This document shows positions 27,233-35,752 of a DNA stretch of 64,000 bases, one piece after another; position 1 is the first letter of the stretch, and every line of letters starts with the position of its first letter. Source of the DNA: DASRDU01 sp046331565 (GTDB taxonomy: Bacteria > Acidobacteriota > Blastocatellia > RBC074); assembly GCA_046331565.1 (NCBI GenBank), contig JAXLQP010000007.1, forward strand, positions 124,001 through 188,000, read 5' to 3'. Made by a program: the position numbers and the translations under genes. Under the pieces are notes generated by a model, which was given only the letters and a program-made list of their open reading frames with translations, was not told where the DNA came from and made no database searches.

Positions 27233-27652
27233 TTACTGTTCCTGGATTGATTCCAGGTATTTGGTCAGGTTGTAAATTTCCAGCGTGGCAAAGCCCGGCC
27301 CTGACTTGCGCCGCAGCACAGTGCCCCAGACCGGCATATCTCTCGATCCGTGCGATTCAAGCATATCATCACCGGAAATCACCCGCTGAATGCGAGCCGC
27401 CGGAAACTTGCCATCCTGCTTTTCAATCCGGGTCAGGTCTGCCGGAGCTTTCTTCAGCGTTTTGGCCGTCGGGCCGTTCCCTTTGGCATCAGCGCCATGA
27501 CAGGTGGCGCAATACTGCATAAAGGTCTTCCGGCCTTCGAGGGCCTTTTTCGCAGGCTGTTCGGCCTGTACATTCTGAATAACCGGAAAGGTGTAAGGAA
27601 GCAGCAGAACTCCGGCGCTCACCACCACAGCAGCGATCATTTTACGTAACAT
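27233..27652 (-). CDS. Monoheme c-type cytochrome
   Basis: 139 residues with a signal peptide (MLRKMIAAVVVSAGVLLLPY) and one heme-c site CATCH at residues 48-52; M106 in SRDMPVWG is the likely axial ligand. Class I cytochrome c layout, periplasmic. AAGGAG lies seven bases before the ATG. It lies between the diheme peroxidase and the IorAB-like molybdenum enzyme on the same strand and may shuttle electrons from one to the other or to a terminal oxidase. Confidence 0.9.
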   Translation of the reverse strand: MLRKMIAAVVVSAGVLLLPYTFPVIQNVQAEQPAKKALEGRKTFMQYCATCHGADAKGNGPTAKTLKKAPADLTRIEKQDGKFPAARIQRVISGDDMLESHGSRDMPVWGTVLRRKSGPGFATLEIYNLTKYLESIQEQ

Positions 27653-28063
<411 letters not shown>

Positions 28064-30295
28064 TCAGACAAGCTTCTGTTTTTTGAGCGGCAGTTCGCGG
28101 ATGCGTTTGCCGGTCGCGGCGAAAATGGCGTTGCAGATGGCCGGAGGAATCGGCGGCACGCCGGGTTCACCGACCCCGGCAGGCGGCGCATCGCTTGCGA
28201 CCAGGTGCACCTGAGTTACCAGCGGCGCTTCATTGATTCGCGCCACCTGGTAATCGTGAAAGTTCGATTGCACGATCTCGCCGTTTGCCGCCGTGATTTC
28301 GCTCAGCAGCGCGATGCTTGCGCCAAAAACAGCCGCGCCCTCAAACTGATTTTTCACGCGATCAGGGTTGATGATCCTGCCCGCGTCAACTGCCGTGACG
28401 ACGCGCGGAATGCGAACCCTGCCATTGTCGTCAACAACGACTTCAACGACTGACGCAACGTAGCTGTAAAAGCTCCAGTGCGCAGCGATGCCGAGCGCGT
28501 GGCCTTTCGTCGGCTTGAATTTCGCCCAGCCGGATTTTTCGGCGGCGAGTTCGATGACGTTGCGCAAACGTCCCGTTTCAAGCGGAAACCTGTTCGCCAT
28601 TGCGCCGCGTTCGCCCAGATCAACCCGGCGCGGCTGTCCGAGCAGGTCGAGCAGGTATTCGACGCGATCACGACCGGCCAGCGCCGCCAGTTCATCCGCA
28701 AACGAATGCACGCCGAAAGCGTGATAGATATTCGACACCGAACGCAGCCAGCCGATGCGGACGTGCGCCTGCGCCGGGCCGTTTTCGACGCGATGATTCG
28801 GAATGTCAAACGGCACGTTCGTCCAGCCCATGCTCAGTTCAAAGCCCTGGCCCGTGCGCGCAGCGGGATTGAACATTGCGCCGATTGACGGAAACGCCGA
28901 CCGTTGCAGCCACGCCGTCGGGCGACCTTTGTCATCCACAGCGGCTTTCAGATACATCGCAGCAACGGCGTGGTAATAGTCAAAGCGAATGTCGTCCTCG
29001 CGGCTCCAGGTGACTTTGACAGGCTTGCCGACGGCTTTTGAGAGCAGCGCGGCTTCGGCGCAGTAATCGGGTTTCGATTTGCGACCGAATCCGCCGCCAA
29101 GCAGCGTGACGTGACATTCGACATTCTTTTTATCAATGCCGAGCGCGGCGGCGACTGTGTCCTGCACGGCCTGCGGGTTCTGCGTCGCGGCGTGAATCAG
29201 GACTTTGCCATCGCGGAAGTCAGCCACGGCGGCGGGCGGTTCCATCGGCGCGTGTGCGAGGTGCGGGACGTAATATTCGGCTTCGTGCGTCCTGCCGCCT
29301 TTGGCAAAAACAGCGTCAACGTCACCGATGTTGCGCGCCGCCTTCTGCGGCTGGCGCACGGTTTCGAGCAGCGCCTGTTTGTATTTCGCTGAATCGTAAC
29401 CGGCGTTTTCGCCCGCTTCCCATTCGATTTTCAGTTTCTCGCGGCCCTTCATCGCGGCCCAGGTGTTATCGGCAATCACCGCGACACCGCCGAGCGGTTT
29501 GAACTGATACGGCGGCACGAGCGCCGGAATCACGACTGTCTGGCGCACGCCGCGCACTTTCTTCGTTTCGGCATCGTCATAAGTTTTCAGCTTGCCACCA
29601 AAGACCGGCGCGTGTTCGACGGAAGCGTAAAGCATTCCCGGCATGCTCGCGTCCACGCCGAACGTGCCTTTGCCTGCGCAGATGTCATCGCGGTCAATGG
29701 TTGGAATGTCCTTGCCGATGTAACGATACTCAGCCGGTGATTTGAATTTCAGTTCATCCTTTTTCGGCACGGCCTGCTTTGCCGCGAGCGCGGCAAGTTC
29801 GCCGTAACCGAGTCTGCGTTTGCTCTTTGCGTGAACGACCTGATGATTCTGCGCTTTGCACTCAGTTGCAGGCACGCCCCATTTTTCAGCGGCGGCGCGT
29901 TCGAGCATCATTCGGGCGCTGGCTCCGGCCTCGCGCATCGCATCGTAAAAATCGCGGATCGAACACGAACCATCAGTGTTCTGATTGCCGTATTTCGCAT
30001 CACCGATGGCCTGCTCGATTCTGACGCGCGACCAGTCGGCATCGAGTTCGTCGGCCAGCACCGTCGGCAGCACGCTGCGAATGCCCGTCCCCATTTCGGA
30101 ACGATGCGCGACGATAATCACCGTGCCATCGGTTTCAATGCCCAGATAAACGCCCGGATGCCAGGCGGCGCTGTCGGCTTTGCTGCCAGCGGCCAGAGCC
30201 TCCAGCGGCAACAGGCGCGCGCCGAGCACGAGCGCCCCGGCTGAAAAGAGATTGCCCAGAAAAGTGCGACGAGTGACCAGTTCGATTCGGTTCAT
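28064..30295 (-). CDS. Molybdopterin-binding large subunit, IorB-like (xanthine dehydrogenase family)
   Basis: 743-residue catalytic subunit of the isoquinoline 1-oxidoreductase/aldehyde dehydrogenase group. A Tat signal (TRRTFLGNLFSAGALVLGAR) directs export of the folded holoenzyme. Molybdopterin-binding landmarks include GEMGTGIRSVLPTVLADELD, GGGFGRKSKPDYCAEAALLS, SREDDIRFDYYHA and the C-terminal GVGEPGVPPIPPAI, which ends at the catalytic Glu loop. It oxidises an aldehyde or N-heterocycle using water. The [2Fe-2S] partner is encoded 12 bases upstream; electrons probably go to a cytochrome c. Substrate unknown. Confidence 0.9.
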   Translation of the reverse strand: MNRIELVTRRTFLGNLFSAGALVLGARLLPLEALAAGSKADSAAWHPGVYLGIETDGTVIIVAHRSEMGTGIRSVLPTVLADELDADWSRVRIEQAIGDAKYGNQNTDGSCSIRDFYDAMREAGASARMMLERAAAEKWGVPATECKAQNHQVVHAKSKRRLGYGELAALAAKQAVPKKDELKFKSPAEYRYIGKDIPTIDRDDICAGKGTFGVDASMPGMLYASVEHAPVFGGKLKTYDDAETKKVRGVRQTVVIPALVPPYQFKPLGGVAVIADNTWAAMKGREKLKIEWEAGENAGYDSAKYKQALLETVRQPQKAARNIGDVDAVFAKGGRTHEAEYYVPHLAHAPMEPPAAVADFRDGKVLIHAATQNPQAVQDTVAAALGIDKKNVECHVTLLGGGFGRKSKPDYCAEAALLSKAVGKPVKVTWSREDDIRFDYYHAVAAMYLKAAVDDKGRPTAWLQRSAFPSIGAMFNPAARTGQGFELSMGWTNVPFDIPNHRVENGPAQAHVRIGWLRSVSNIYHAFGVHSFADELAALAGRDRVEYLLDLLGQPRRVDLGERGAMANRFPLETGRLRNVIELAAEKSGWAKFKPTKGHALGIAAHWSFYSYVASVVEVVVDDNGRVRIPRVVTAVDAGRIINPDRVKNQFEGAAVFGASIALLSEITAANGEIVQSNFHDYQVARINEAPLVTQVHLVASDAPPAGVGEPGVPPIPPAICNAIFAATGKRIRELPLKKQKLV

Positions 30296-30307
30296 TGCTT
30301 CGCCTCC

Positions 30308-30763
30308 TTATGCCTTCTGATTGGACGCCTGTTTGATTGCCTGCCGGATGCGCTGATAGGTTCCGCAGCGGCAGATGTTGCCTTTCATCGCAGCATCAAT
30401 GTCGGCATCGGTGGGTGCTGGTTTCTGTTTGAGCAGCGCGGCGGCCTGCATGATCTGACCGCTCTGGCAGTAACCGCATTGCGGCACGTTGTTCTGTTTC
30501 CAGGCCCGCTGCACCGGATGGTCGGCTTTGGCGCTGAGGCCTTCGATGGTGACGACCTCTTTGCCATCCACGTTTTTCATCGGCGTCTGGCAACTGCGCA
30601 CCGCTGCGCCGTTGAGGTGAACCGTGCAGGCTCCGCACAGCCCCGCGCCGCAGCCATATTTGGTTCCGGTCAGTTGCAGTTCATCGCGCAGAAACCACAA
30701 CAAAGGCATCTCAGGCTCGCCGTCGAACTGACGGCTGACGCCATTCACTTTCAGCTTGATCAT
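30308..30763 (-). CDS. [2Fe-2S] small subunit, IorA-like
   Basis: 151 residues with two [2Fe-2S] centres: a plant-type set C38, C43, C46 and C58 (YGCGAGLCGACTVHLNG) and a helical-domain set C96, C99, C131, C133 (QCGYCQSGQ and ICRCGTYQRIR). It lacks its own signal peptide and would be exported in complex with the Tat-signal large subunit. Start ATG 30763 has GGGAG seven bases upstream. It transfers electrons from the molybdenum centre to a c-type cytochrome. Confidence 0.92.
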   Translation of the reverse strand: MIKLKVNGVSRQFDGEPEMPLLWFLRDELQLTGTKYGCGAGLCGACTVHLNGAAVRSCQTPMKNVDGKEVVTIEGLSAKADHPVQRAWKQNNVPQCGYCQSGQIMQAAALLKQKPAPTDADIDAAMKGNICRCGTYQRIRQAIKQASNQKA

Positions 30764-30858
30764 TGGTTTGCTCCCGGAGAAATCGGTTGAGTGAAGAAAT
30801 CCTGTCCAGTCACAAAGACGCACGAATGATATGCCCGACCCAGGCACAGGCGCAAGAA

Positions 30859-30975
30859 ACGGGGAAGAGGAGAAGAGGAGAAAAGGCGATGGGATTGCAT
30901 CGCCGCACTGAAATCGAAATTCTCCTTTTCTCCTTTTCTCCTTTTCTCCCTTTCCCCTCTTCCCCTCTTCCCCGT
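30859..30975. repeat. Purine/pyrimidine inverted repeat, 'ggagaag' type
   Basis: ACGGGGAAGAGGAGAAGAGG (from 30859) is answered by an imperfect pyrimidine arm of TCCTTTTC and CCCTCTTC units ending CCTCTTCCCCGT at 30975. It occupies the gap before the IorA-like gene. Confidence 0.7.
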
Positions 30976-31013
30976 GTGCCCTGTGTCACTCGTGGCGAAT
31001 TTATGATCAGGCC

Positions 31014-32105
31014 TCACGGCTGCGATTCGGCTAGCAGTTCAGCGAGGTGTTGTTTCCACAGTTCGGGCAGCGAATGAGTGCCGTGACCGCGTGTGCGGTC
31101 GCTGATCGGAATCAGAATGTAACGCCCGCGCTTCACGCGTTTGATCTCTTTATCGAGGATGCCCAGTTCGGGCGGGTTCACCTGATCGTCGGCGGAGTTG
31201 ATGGCGACGAGCGGCGCTTTGATGGTTTCAAGTTGCGGCGCGGGGTCGTAATCACGCGAAGCATCGAACTGATAAAGCATGTCGTTGGCATCCTGGCGCT
31301 GCAGTTGCGCGCGCACCAGGTTATCGAACATCCGGTCAGCGGCTTCGCGGGTCGGAGCCTGCTTGTACCACTGCAGCGGCACGCTCGTCATAAACAGCAG
31401 CGTGTAGATGGCCGAAGTCAGGCCGCGCACCGGCTGCGTGGTGTATTCGCCGTTCTTCCAGTCCGGATCGTTTCTGATCGAATCAATGACCATGCGCCGC
31501 GTCATCCGGTTGCGCCCCGAAATCTGCACCGGCAGGCTGGCGAGCGGCATCAGCGCGTCCATAAAATCAGGATACTTTTCACCCCACACCCACGTCTGCA
31601 TCCCGCCCATCGAAGTTCCCGTCACCAGCCGCAGGTGATTGACGCCGAGGTGTTCAGTCAGCAGCCGGTAATGCCCCGTCACCATGTCGTTGTAGTTGTA
31701 ATGCGGAAAGCGCGCCCGCAGCCCGTTGCTCGGTTTTGATGAATCGCCGTGTCCGATGCCGTCGGGCAGCACAATGAAATATTTCGTCGCGTCGAGCAAC
31801 TGTCCCGGCCCGAACAGAACTCCGGCAAACTGCGCCGACAGAAAGCCCGCGCCCGAACCGCCCGTCCCGTGCAGAATCAGCACGGCATTGCGCGTCCGGC
31901 CCGACGCATCGCGCTGCGGCGTGCCCAGCGTGCGGTAATGCAGCTTCAGTTCCGGCAGCGTTTCGCCGCTCTCGAATTTGAAATCGCGGATCGTGAAATC
32001 GCCCTGCGCCGGTTCAGGATAGTTGCGCGCTGGCGGCGTTGTCTGAGCCAGCGCGGTGATTGCAGAGAAAGCAAGGATCAGCAGCAGAAAATTTATGCGC
32101 GTCAT
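31014..32105 (-). CDS. Exported alpha/beta hydrolase, MetX (homoserine acetyltransferase)-like
   Basis: 363 residues with a signal peptide (FLLLILAFSAITALAQ). The fold matches the MetX-type acyltransferases: LKLHYRTLGTPQRD, LILHGTGGSG, nucleophile S165 in VTGTSMGGMQ, Asp in NSADDQVNPPE and His in RGHGTHSLPE. Because it is exported and lacks a biosynthetic neighbourhood, it is more likely an esterase or acyl-hydrolase than the Met-pathway enzyme. ATG 32105 was chosen over a GTG at 32132 that lies in an intergenic repeat. It precedes nothing obviously linked. Confidence 0.8.
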   Translation of the reverse strand: MTRINFLLLILAFSAITALAQTTPPARNYPEPAQGDFTIRDFKFESGETLPELKLHYRTLGTPQRDASGRTRNAVLILHGTGGSGAGFLSAQFAGVLFGPGQLLDATKYFIVLPDGIGHGDSSKPSNGLRARFPHYNYNDMVTGHYRLLTEHLGVNHLRLVTGTSMGGMQTWVWGEKYPDFMDALMPLASLPVQISGRNRMTRRMVIDSIRNDPDWKNGEYTTQPVRGLTSAIYTLLFMTSVPLQWYKQAPTREAADRMFDNLVRAQLQRQDANDMLYQFDASRDYDPAPQLETIKAPLVAINSADDQVNPPELGILDKEIKRVKRGRYILIPISDRTRGHGTHSLPELWKQHLAELLAESQP

Positions 32106-32126
32106 GGGAATCAAAGAGAAAAGACC

Positions 32127-32205
<79 letters not shown>

Positions 32206-32275
32206 TTTTTTACCCGACAGCACGCGGTCGAAAGGGAATCAGTGCTTTCGGCCCGCGTGCTGTTGCTGGTTGTGT

Positions 32276-35200
32276 TTACTGATTTTTCCAGGTGTCGGCT
32301 TCGATGACGACTCTGGTGGTCATCTCTTTGCCGTCAACTGAAAGTTTCACCAGGTAAGTGCCGGGTTCGAGCGCCGGGCCGGCAAAGGCGAAGCGCCCGC
32401 CACCGCCGCCGCGACCCTGACCGGCAGGCTGCTGACCGGCAGGCTGCTGGCCGGGTTGTGCGCCTGGCGGCTGATTGCTGCCCGGCGGGTTTTCAGTTGC
32501 CTGCGGGCCGCCGGGGAATCCGGCGGGACGTGGCGGCGGGTCGCCACGCAGGTTCCATTGCACGCGGTTCAGACCTGCTTCCTTTGTGCCGGTGATGTTG
32601 CGAACGACTTTGCCGGTAATGTCAGTGACCGTCACTTTGACTTCGCCTGACGGAGCCGATTTCAGGAAGTAACTGATCGCGGTTCCGGGCGGCAGGTTCT
32701 GGCCTCTGAAAACTTTGGCGCCGCCGACTGAGCGGCTCAGCGTCGCGTCGTTGAGCCATTGCACGCCGGGCCGCACGTCAAACAGGTGCGCGTCAGCGAG
32801 CATGACTTTTTCGCTGAGCTGCTCGAGTGGCGTGATGTCGTCGCAGATGTAAATGCCGCGTCCGTGCGTGCCTGCAATCAGATCGTTGTCACGCGGGTGA
32901 ATCAGAATGTCATCCACTCTGACCATCGGCATTCCGGTCATAAACTTCTTCCAGTCCTTGCCGCCATCGAGCGAAACGAACAGGCCGAACTCAGCGCCGA
33001 CAAAGAGCAGGTTCTTGTTTTTCAGGTCTTCACGAATGACGTTGATGCTGCCGTTCGGCAGATTGCCCGTCACCGATGACCACGTTGCGCCGTAATCGCG
33101 CGTGACGTAAGCATACGGCTTCAGGTCGTCGTTGCGGTGATTGTCAAGCGTGACGTAGCAGGTTCCGGCTTCGAAATGTGAAGGCTCGACGCGCGAAATC
33201 TGCACGTAACCTTCAGGCGCGCCGCTGATGTTTTTGCTGACGTTCGTCCATGTCGTGCCGCCATCACGGCTGAGTTGCAGGTTGCCGTCATCAGTGCCGA
33301 CCCACAGCACACCGGGCAGCACCGGCGATTCGGCAATGGTCGTGATGACGCTGTTGTTGGCGTAACCGTCGTGCTTGCTGGCCATCGGCGCTTTGCCGTC
33401 CACGCCCATAATCGGCAGCGTCGAGCGGTCAATCTGTTTTGTCAGATCGGGGCTGGCAAACGTCCACGTATCGCCGCGATCCAGCGACTTGAAGAGCCTG
33501 TTGGCGCCGACATAAAGCGTGCGCGGATTGTGCGGTGAAATGATGACCGGCGTGTTCCAGTAAAAGCGATACTGCTCGCCCACCGGAGGCGCAGGCACGA
33601 TGTTGCTTTGCATCGGATTGCCGCCGCCAAAACCGCCGCCCTGCATCATCATCATCATCTGCATCTGATCGGCCTGTCCGCCCTGGGCCTGCTGATTCTG
33701 CTGCATCGGGCGCACGGTCGGCATCGTGATCTGCGCTGATGACTGCGCTGAGACATTCGGCTGAGTGGCCGGAGTCTGTTCAGGATTCGGTTCTGACTGC
33801 CGCGCTGCGGGGCCGCGCGGGCGTTGCGCCGCACGCGGGCGAATCGAACGGCTTTGTCCGGTGCGCAGGTCGAGCCGCTGAATGGCTCCGTTCTGCGATT
33901 CGGCATAAATGATGTTGTAATCGGTCGGGTCGTTCAGCGTATAAAAGCCATCGCCGCCGCCCACGCGGAACCAGTCGGCATTGGTGATGCCTGCTGCGCC
34001 ACCGCCGCCACCGAAGCCGCCGCCGCCCATGCGCACGGCGCTCGGCCCGCACCAGCTTCCGTTGTCCTGCAACCCGCCGCAGACGAAGTAAGGCTTTCGC
34101 ATATCGGCTGAAACGGCATAAAACTGCGCTGCCGGAATCGTGTTGACGAATTCCCAGGTCTCGCCCTGGTCATAGCTGATGTCGAGGCCGCCATCATTGC
34201 CGATGATCACGTTGCTGCCATTTTTCGGATTGATCCAGATGGCGTGATGATCGCTGTGCGCGATGCCCTGCACGTTCTTGAAGGTCTTGCCGCCATCGGT
34301 TGATTTCGTGAAGTTCAGCCCGCCGGTGTAAACGATTTCAGGATTCGACGGGTCAACGCGAATCTGACTGTAATACATCGGGCGATTGTTGTTGTTGCTC
34401 ACCACACGCCACGTTTTGCCCTTGTCGTCCGAGCGCCAGATGCCGCTCTTTTTCGGATCGGGCGGCTTGTTTGAGGGCTGCCCGAAACCCATTGCTTCGG
34501 CGCGTTCCTGCATCGCCTGCTGCATTGATTGCGGCGTCGGCTGTCCGCCGGGCGTCTCTTCGGGGACGCCCGTGCCGTTGCTCGCGCCGACTTCCATCTG
34601 CGCGTAAATCACGTTCGGATTCGAGCGCGCCAGGTCAATGCCGATGCGGCCCAGCAGTCCTTCGGGCAGGCCGCCGCCTTCCATCTTCGTCCACGTTTTG
34701 CCCGCATCAACGGTCTTCCAGAGCGCGCTGCCGGGGCCGCCGCCATTGAAGCCCGCCGCCGTGCGCCGCCGCTGATAGGACGCGGCGTAAAGAGTTTTCG
34801 TGTCCACCGGGTCAATCACCAGATCGGTGAAACCGGTGTTTTCATCAATGAATTTGACGAGGTTCCAGCTTTTGCCGCCGTCGGTGGTTTTGTAAATGCC
34901 GCGCTCTTTGTTCGGCCCGAACAGGTGGCCGAGCGCGGCGACATAGACGGTGTTGGCGTCCTTCGGATCAATAACGACGCGGGCGATGGTCTGCGTTTCC
35001 TTCAGCCCCATGTTCGCCCACGTTTTGCCGCCGTCGGTTGATTTGTAAATGCCGTCGCCGAAACTCGAACTCTGGCGGTTGTTCGGCTCGCCCGTGCCAA
35101 CCCACAGGATATTCGGATCGGACTGGCAAACTGCGACATCGCCGATGGAGTGCGTCGAATAAGTATCAAAGACCGGCTCGAACGTGGTGCCGTTGTTGAT

Positions 35201-35482
35201 GGTCTTCCACAATCCGCCGGTCGCAAAGGCGACATAAAAAACGTAAGGGTTGCTGTCAACGCCCGCGATGTCATCAATGCGTCCGCCCATACTGGCCGGG
35301 CCAATGCCGCGCCAGACGAATTTTTTCAGCAGCGGGTCATCCGACTGATTGACCGGAGGCTTTGCGGGCTGCTGTTCCTGCTGAAACGGCGACTGCGCCA
35401 GCCCTGACAGCGGGGAACACAGCAGGCACAGCGCCAGCGTAAAAATGGTCGTCCGACGCAGAAAGCGTACTTTCCCTTGCAT
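32276..35482 (-). CDS. Exported BNR/VPS10-type beta-propeller protein
   Basis: 1068 residues with a signal peptide (TTIFTLALCLLCSPLSGLAQ) and many Asp-box/BNR repeats of the SxDxGxTW form (for example STDGGKTWANM, TTDGGKSWNL, SRDGGTTWTNV, SLDGGKDWKKF), the sortilin/VPS10-like double propeller common in Acidobacteriota and Bacteroidota. Two low-complexity stretches, an M/Q/G-rich run (about residues 600-640) and a P/G/Q-rich linker (about 980-1040), flank a beta-rich C-terminal domain. It probably binds or cleaves extracellular polymers; enzymatic activity is unproven. AAAGGA lies nine bases before ATG 35482. Confidence 0.85.
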   Translation of the reverse strand: MQGKVRFLRRTTIFTLALCLLCSPLSGLAQSPFQQEQQPAKPPVNQSDDPLLKKFVWRGIGPASMGGRIDDIAGVDSNPYVFYVAFATGGLWKTINNGTTFEPVFDTYSTHSIGDVAVCQSDPNILWVGTGEPNNRQSSSFGDGIYKSTDGGKTWANMGLKETQTIARVVIDPKDANTVYVAALGHLFGPNKERGIYKTTDGGKSWNLVKFIDENTGFTDLVIDPVDTKTLYAASYQRRRTAAGFNGGGPGSALWKTVDAGKTWTKMEGGGLPEGLLGRIGIDLARSNPNVIYAQMEVGASNGTGVPEETPGGQPTPQSMQQAMQERAEAMGFGQPSNKPPDPKKSGIWRSDDKGKTWRVVSNNNNRPMYYSQIRVDPSNPEIVYTGGLNFTKSTDGGKTFKNVQGIAHSDHHAIWINPKNGSNVIIGNDGGLDISYDQGETWEFVNTIPAAQFYAVSADMRKPYFVCGGLQDNGSWCGPSAVRMGGGGFGGGGGAAGITNADWFRVGGGDGFYTLNDPTDYNIIYAESQNGAIQRLDLRTGQSRSIRPRAAQRPRGPAARQSEPNPEQTPATQPNVSAQSSAQITMPTVRPMQQNQQAQGGQADQMQMMMMMQGGGFGGGNPMQSNIVPAPPVGEQYRFYWNTPVIISPHNPRTLYVGANRLFKSLDRGDTWTFASPDLTKQIDRSTLPIMGVDGKAPMASKHDGYANNSVITTIAESPVLPGVLWVGTDDGNLQLSRDGGTTWTNVSKNISGAPEGYVQISRVEPSHFEAGTCYVTLDNHRNDDLKPYAYVTRDYGATWSSVTGNLPNGSINVIREDLKNKNLLFVGAEFGLFVSLDGGKDWKKFMTGMPMVRVDDILIHPRDNDLIAGTHGRGIYICDDITPLEQLSEKVMLADAHLFDVRPGVQWLNDATLSRSVGGAKVFRGQNLPPGTAISYFLKSAPSGEVKVTVTDITGKVVRNITGTKEAGLNRVQWNLRGDPPPRPAGFPGGPQATENPPGSNQPPGAQPGQQPAGQQPAGQGRGGGGGRFAFAGPALEPGTYLVKLSVDGKEMTTRVVIEADTWKNQ

Positions 35483-35662
35483 GGCAACTATCCTTTCCAG
35501 AGTTGAGGAGTGAAACTGCACGAATGAATGGAATCCCAGCGGCAATTATCAAAGCACAGCCCGCGCCAACGCGCCAGTCTTTAAGGAAAGAATTCAGTGA
35601 AGCCGCTGCCTGTCAGACGGGAGGAGTGCTGGTTTAATGAATGCTCGCGGCATTTCTGCGCA

Positions 35663-35684
35663 GGCGGCAATGTTCTTTGCCGCC
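35663..35684. promoter_or_regulatory. Palindrome upstream of the S9 peptidase
   Basis: GGCGGCAA-TGTTCT-TTGCCGCC, eight-base arms, 69 bases before the ATG at 35753. It may be an operator or a leader hairpin; a promoter could not be fixed. Confidence 0.35.
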
Positions 35685-35752
35685 GGGTTATGGTAAGAGA
35701 ACAGGCGAAGTATCCAGGCCACCACTGACTGCAACCACACAGGCGAAAAACT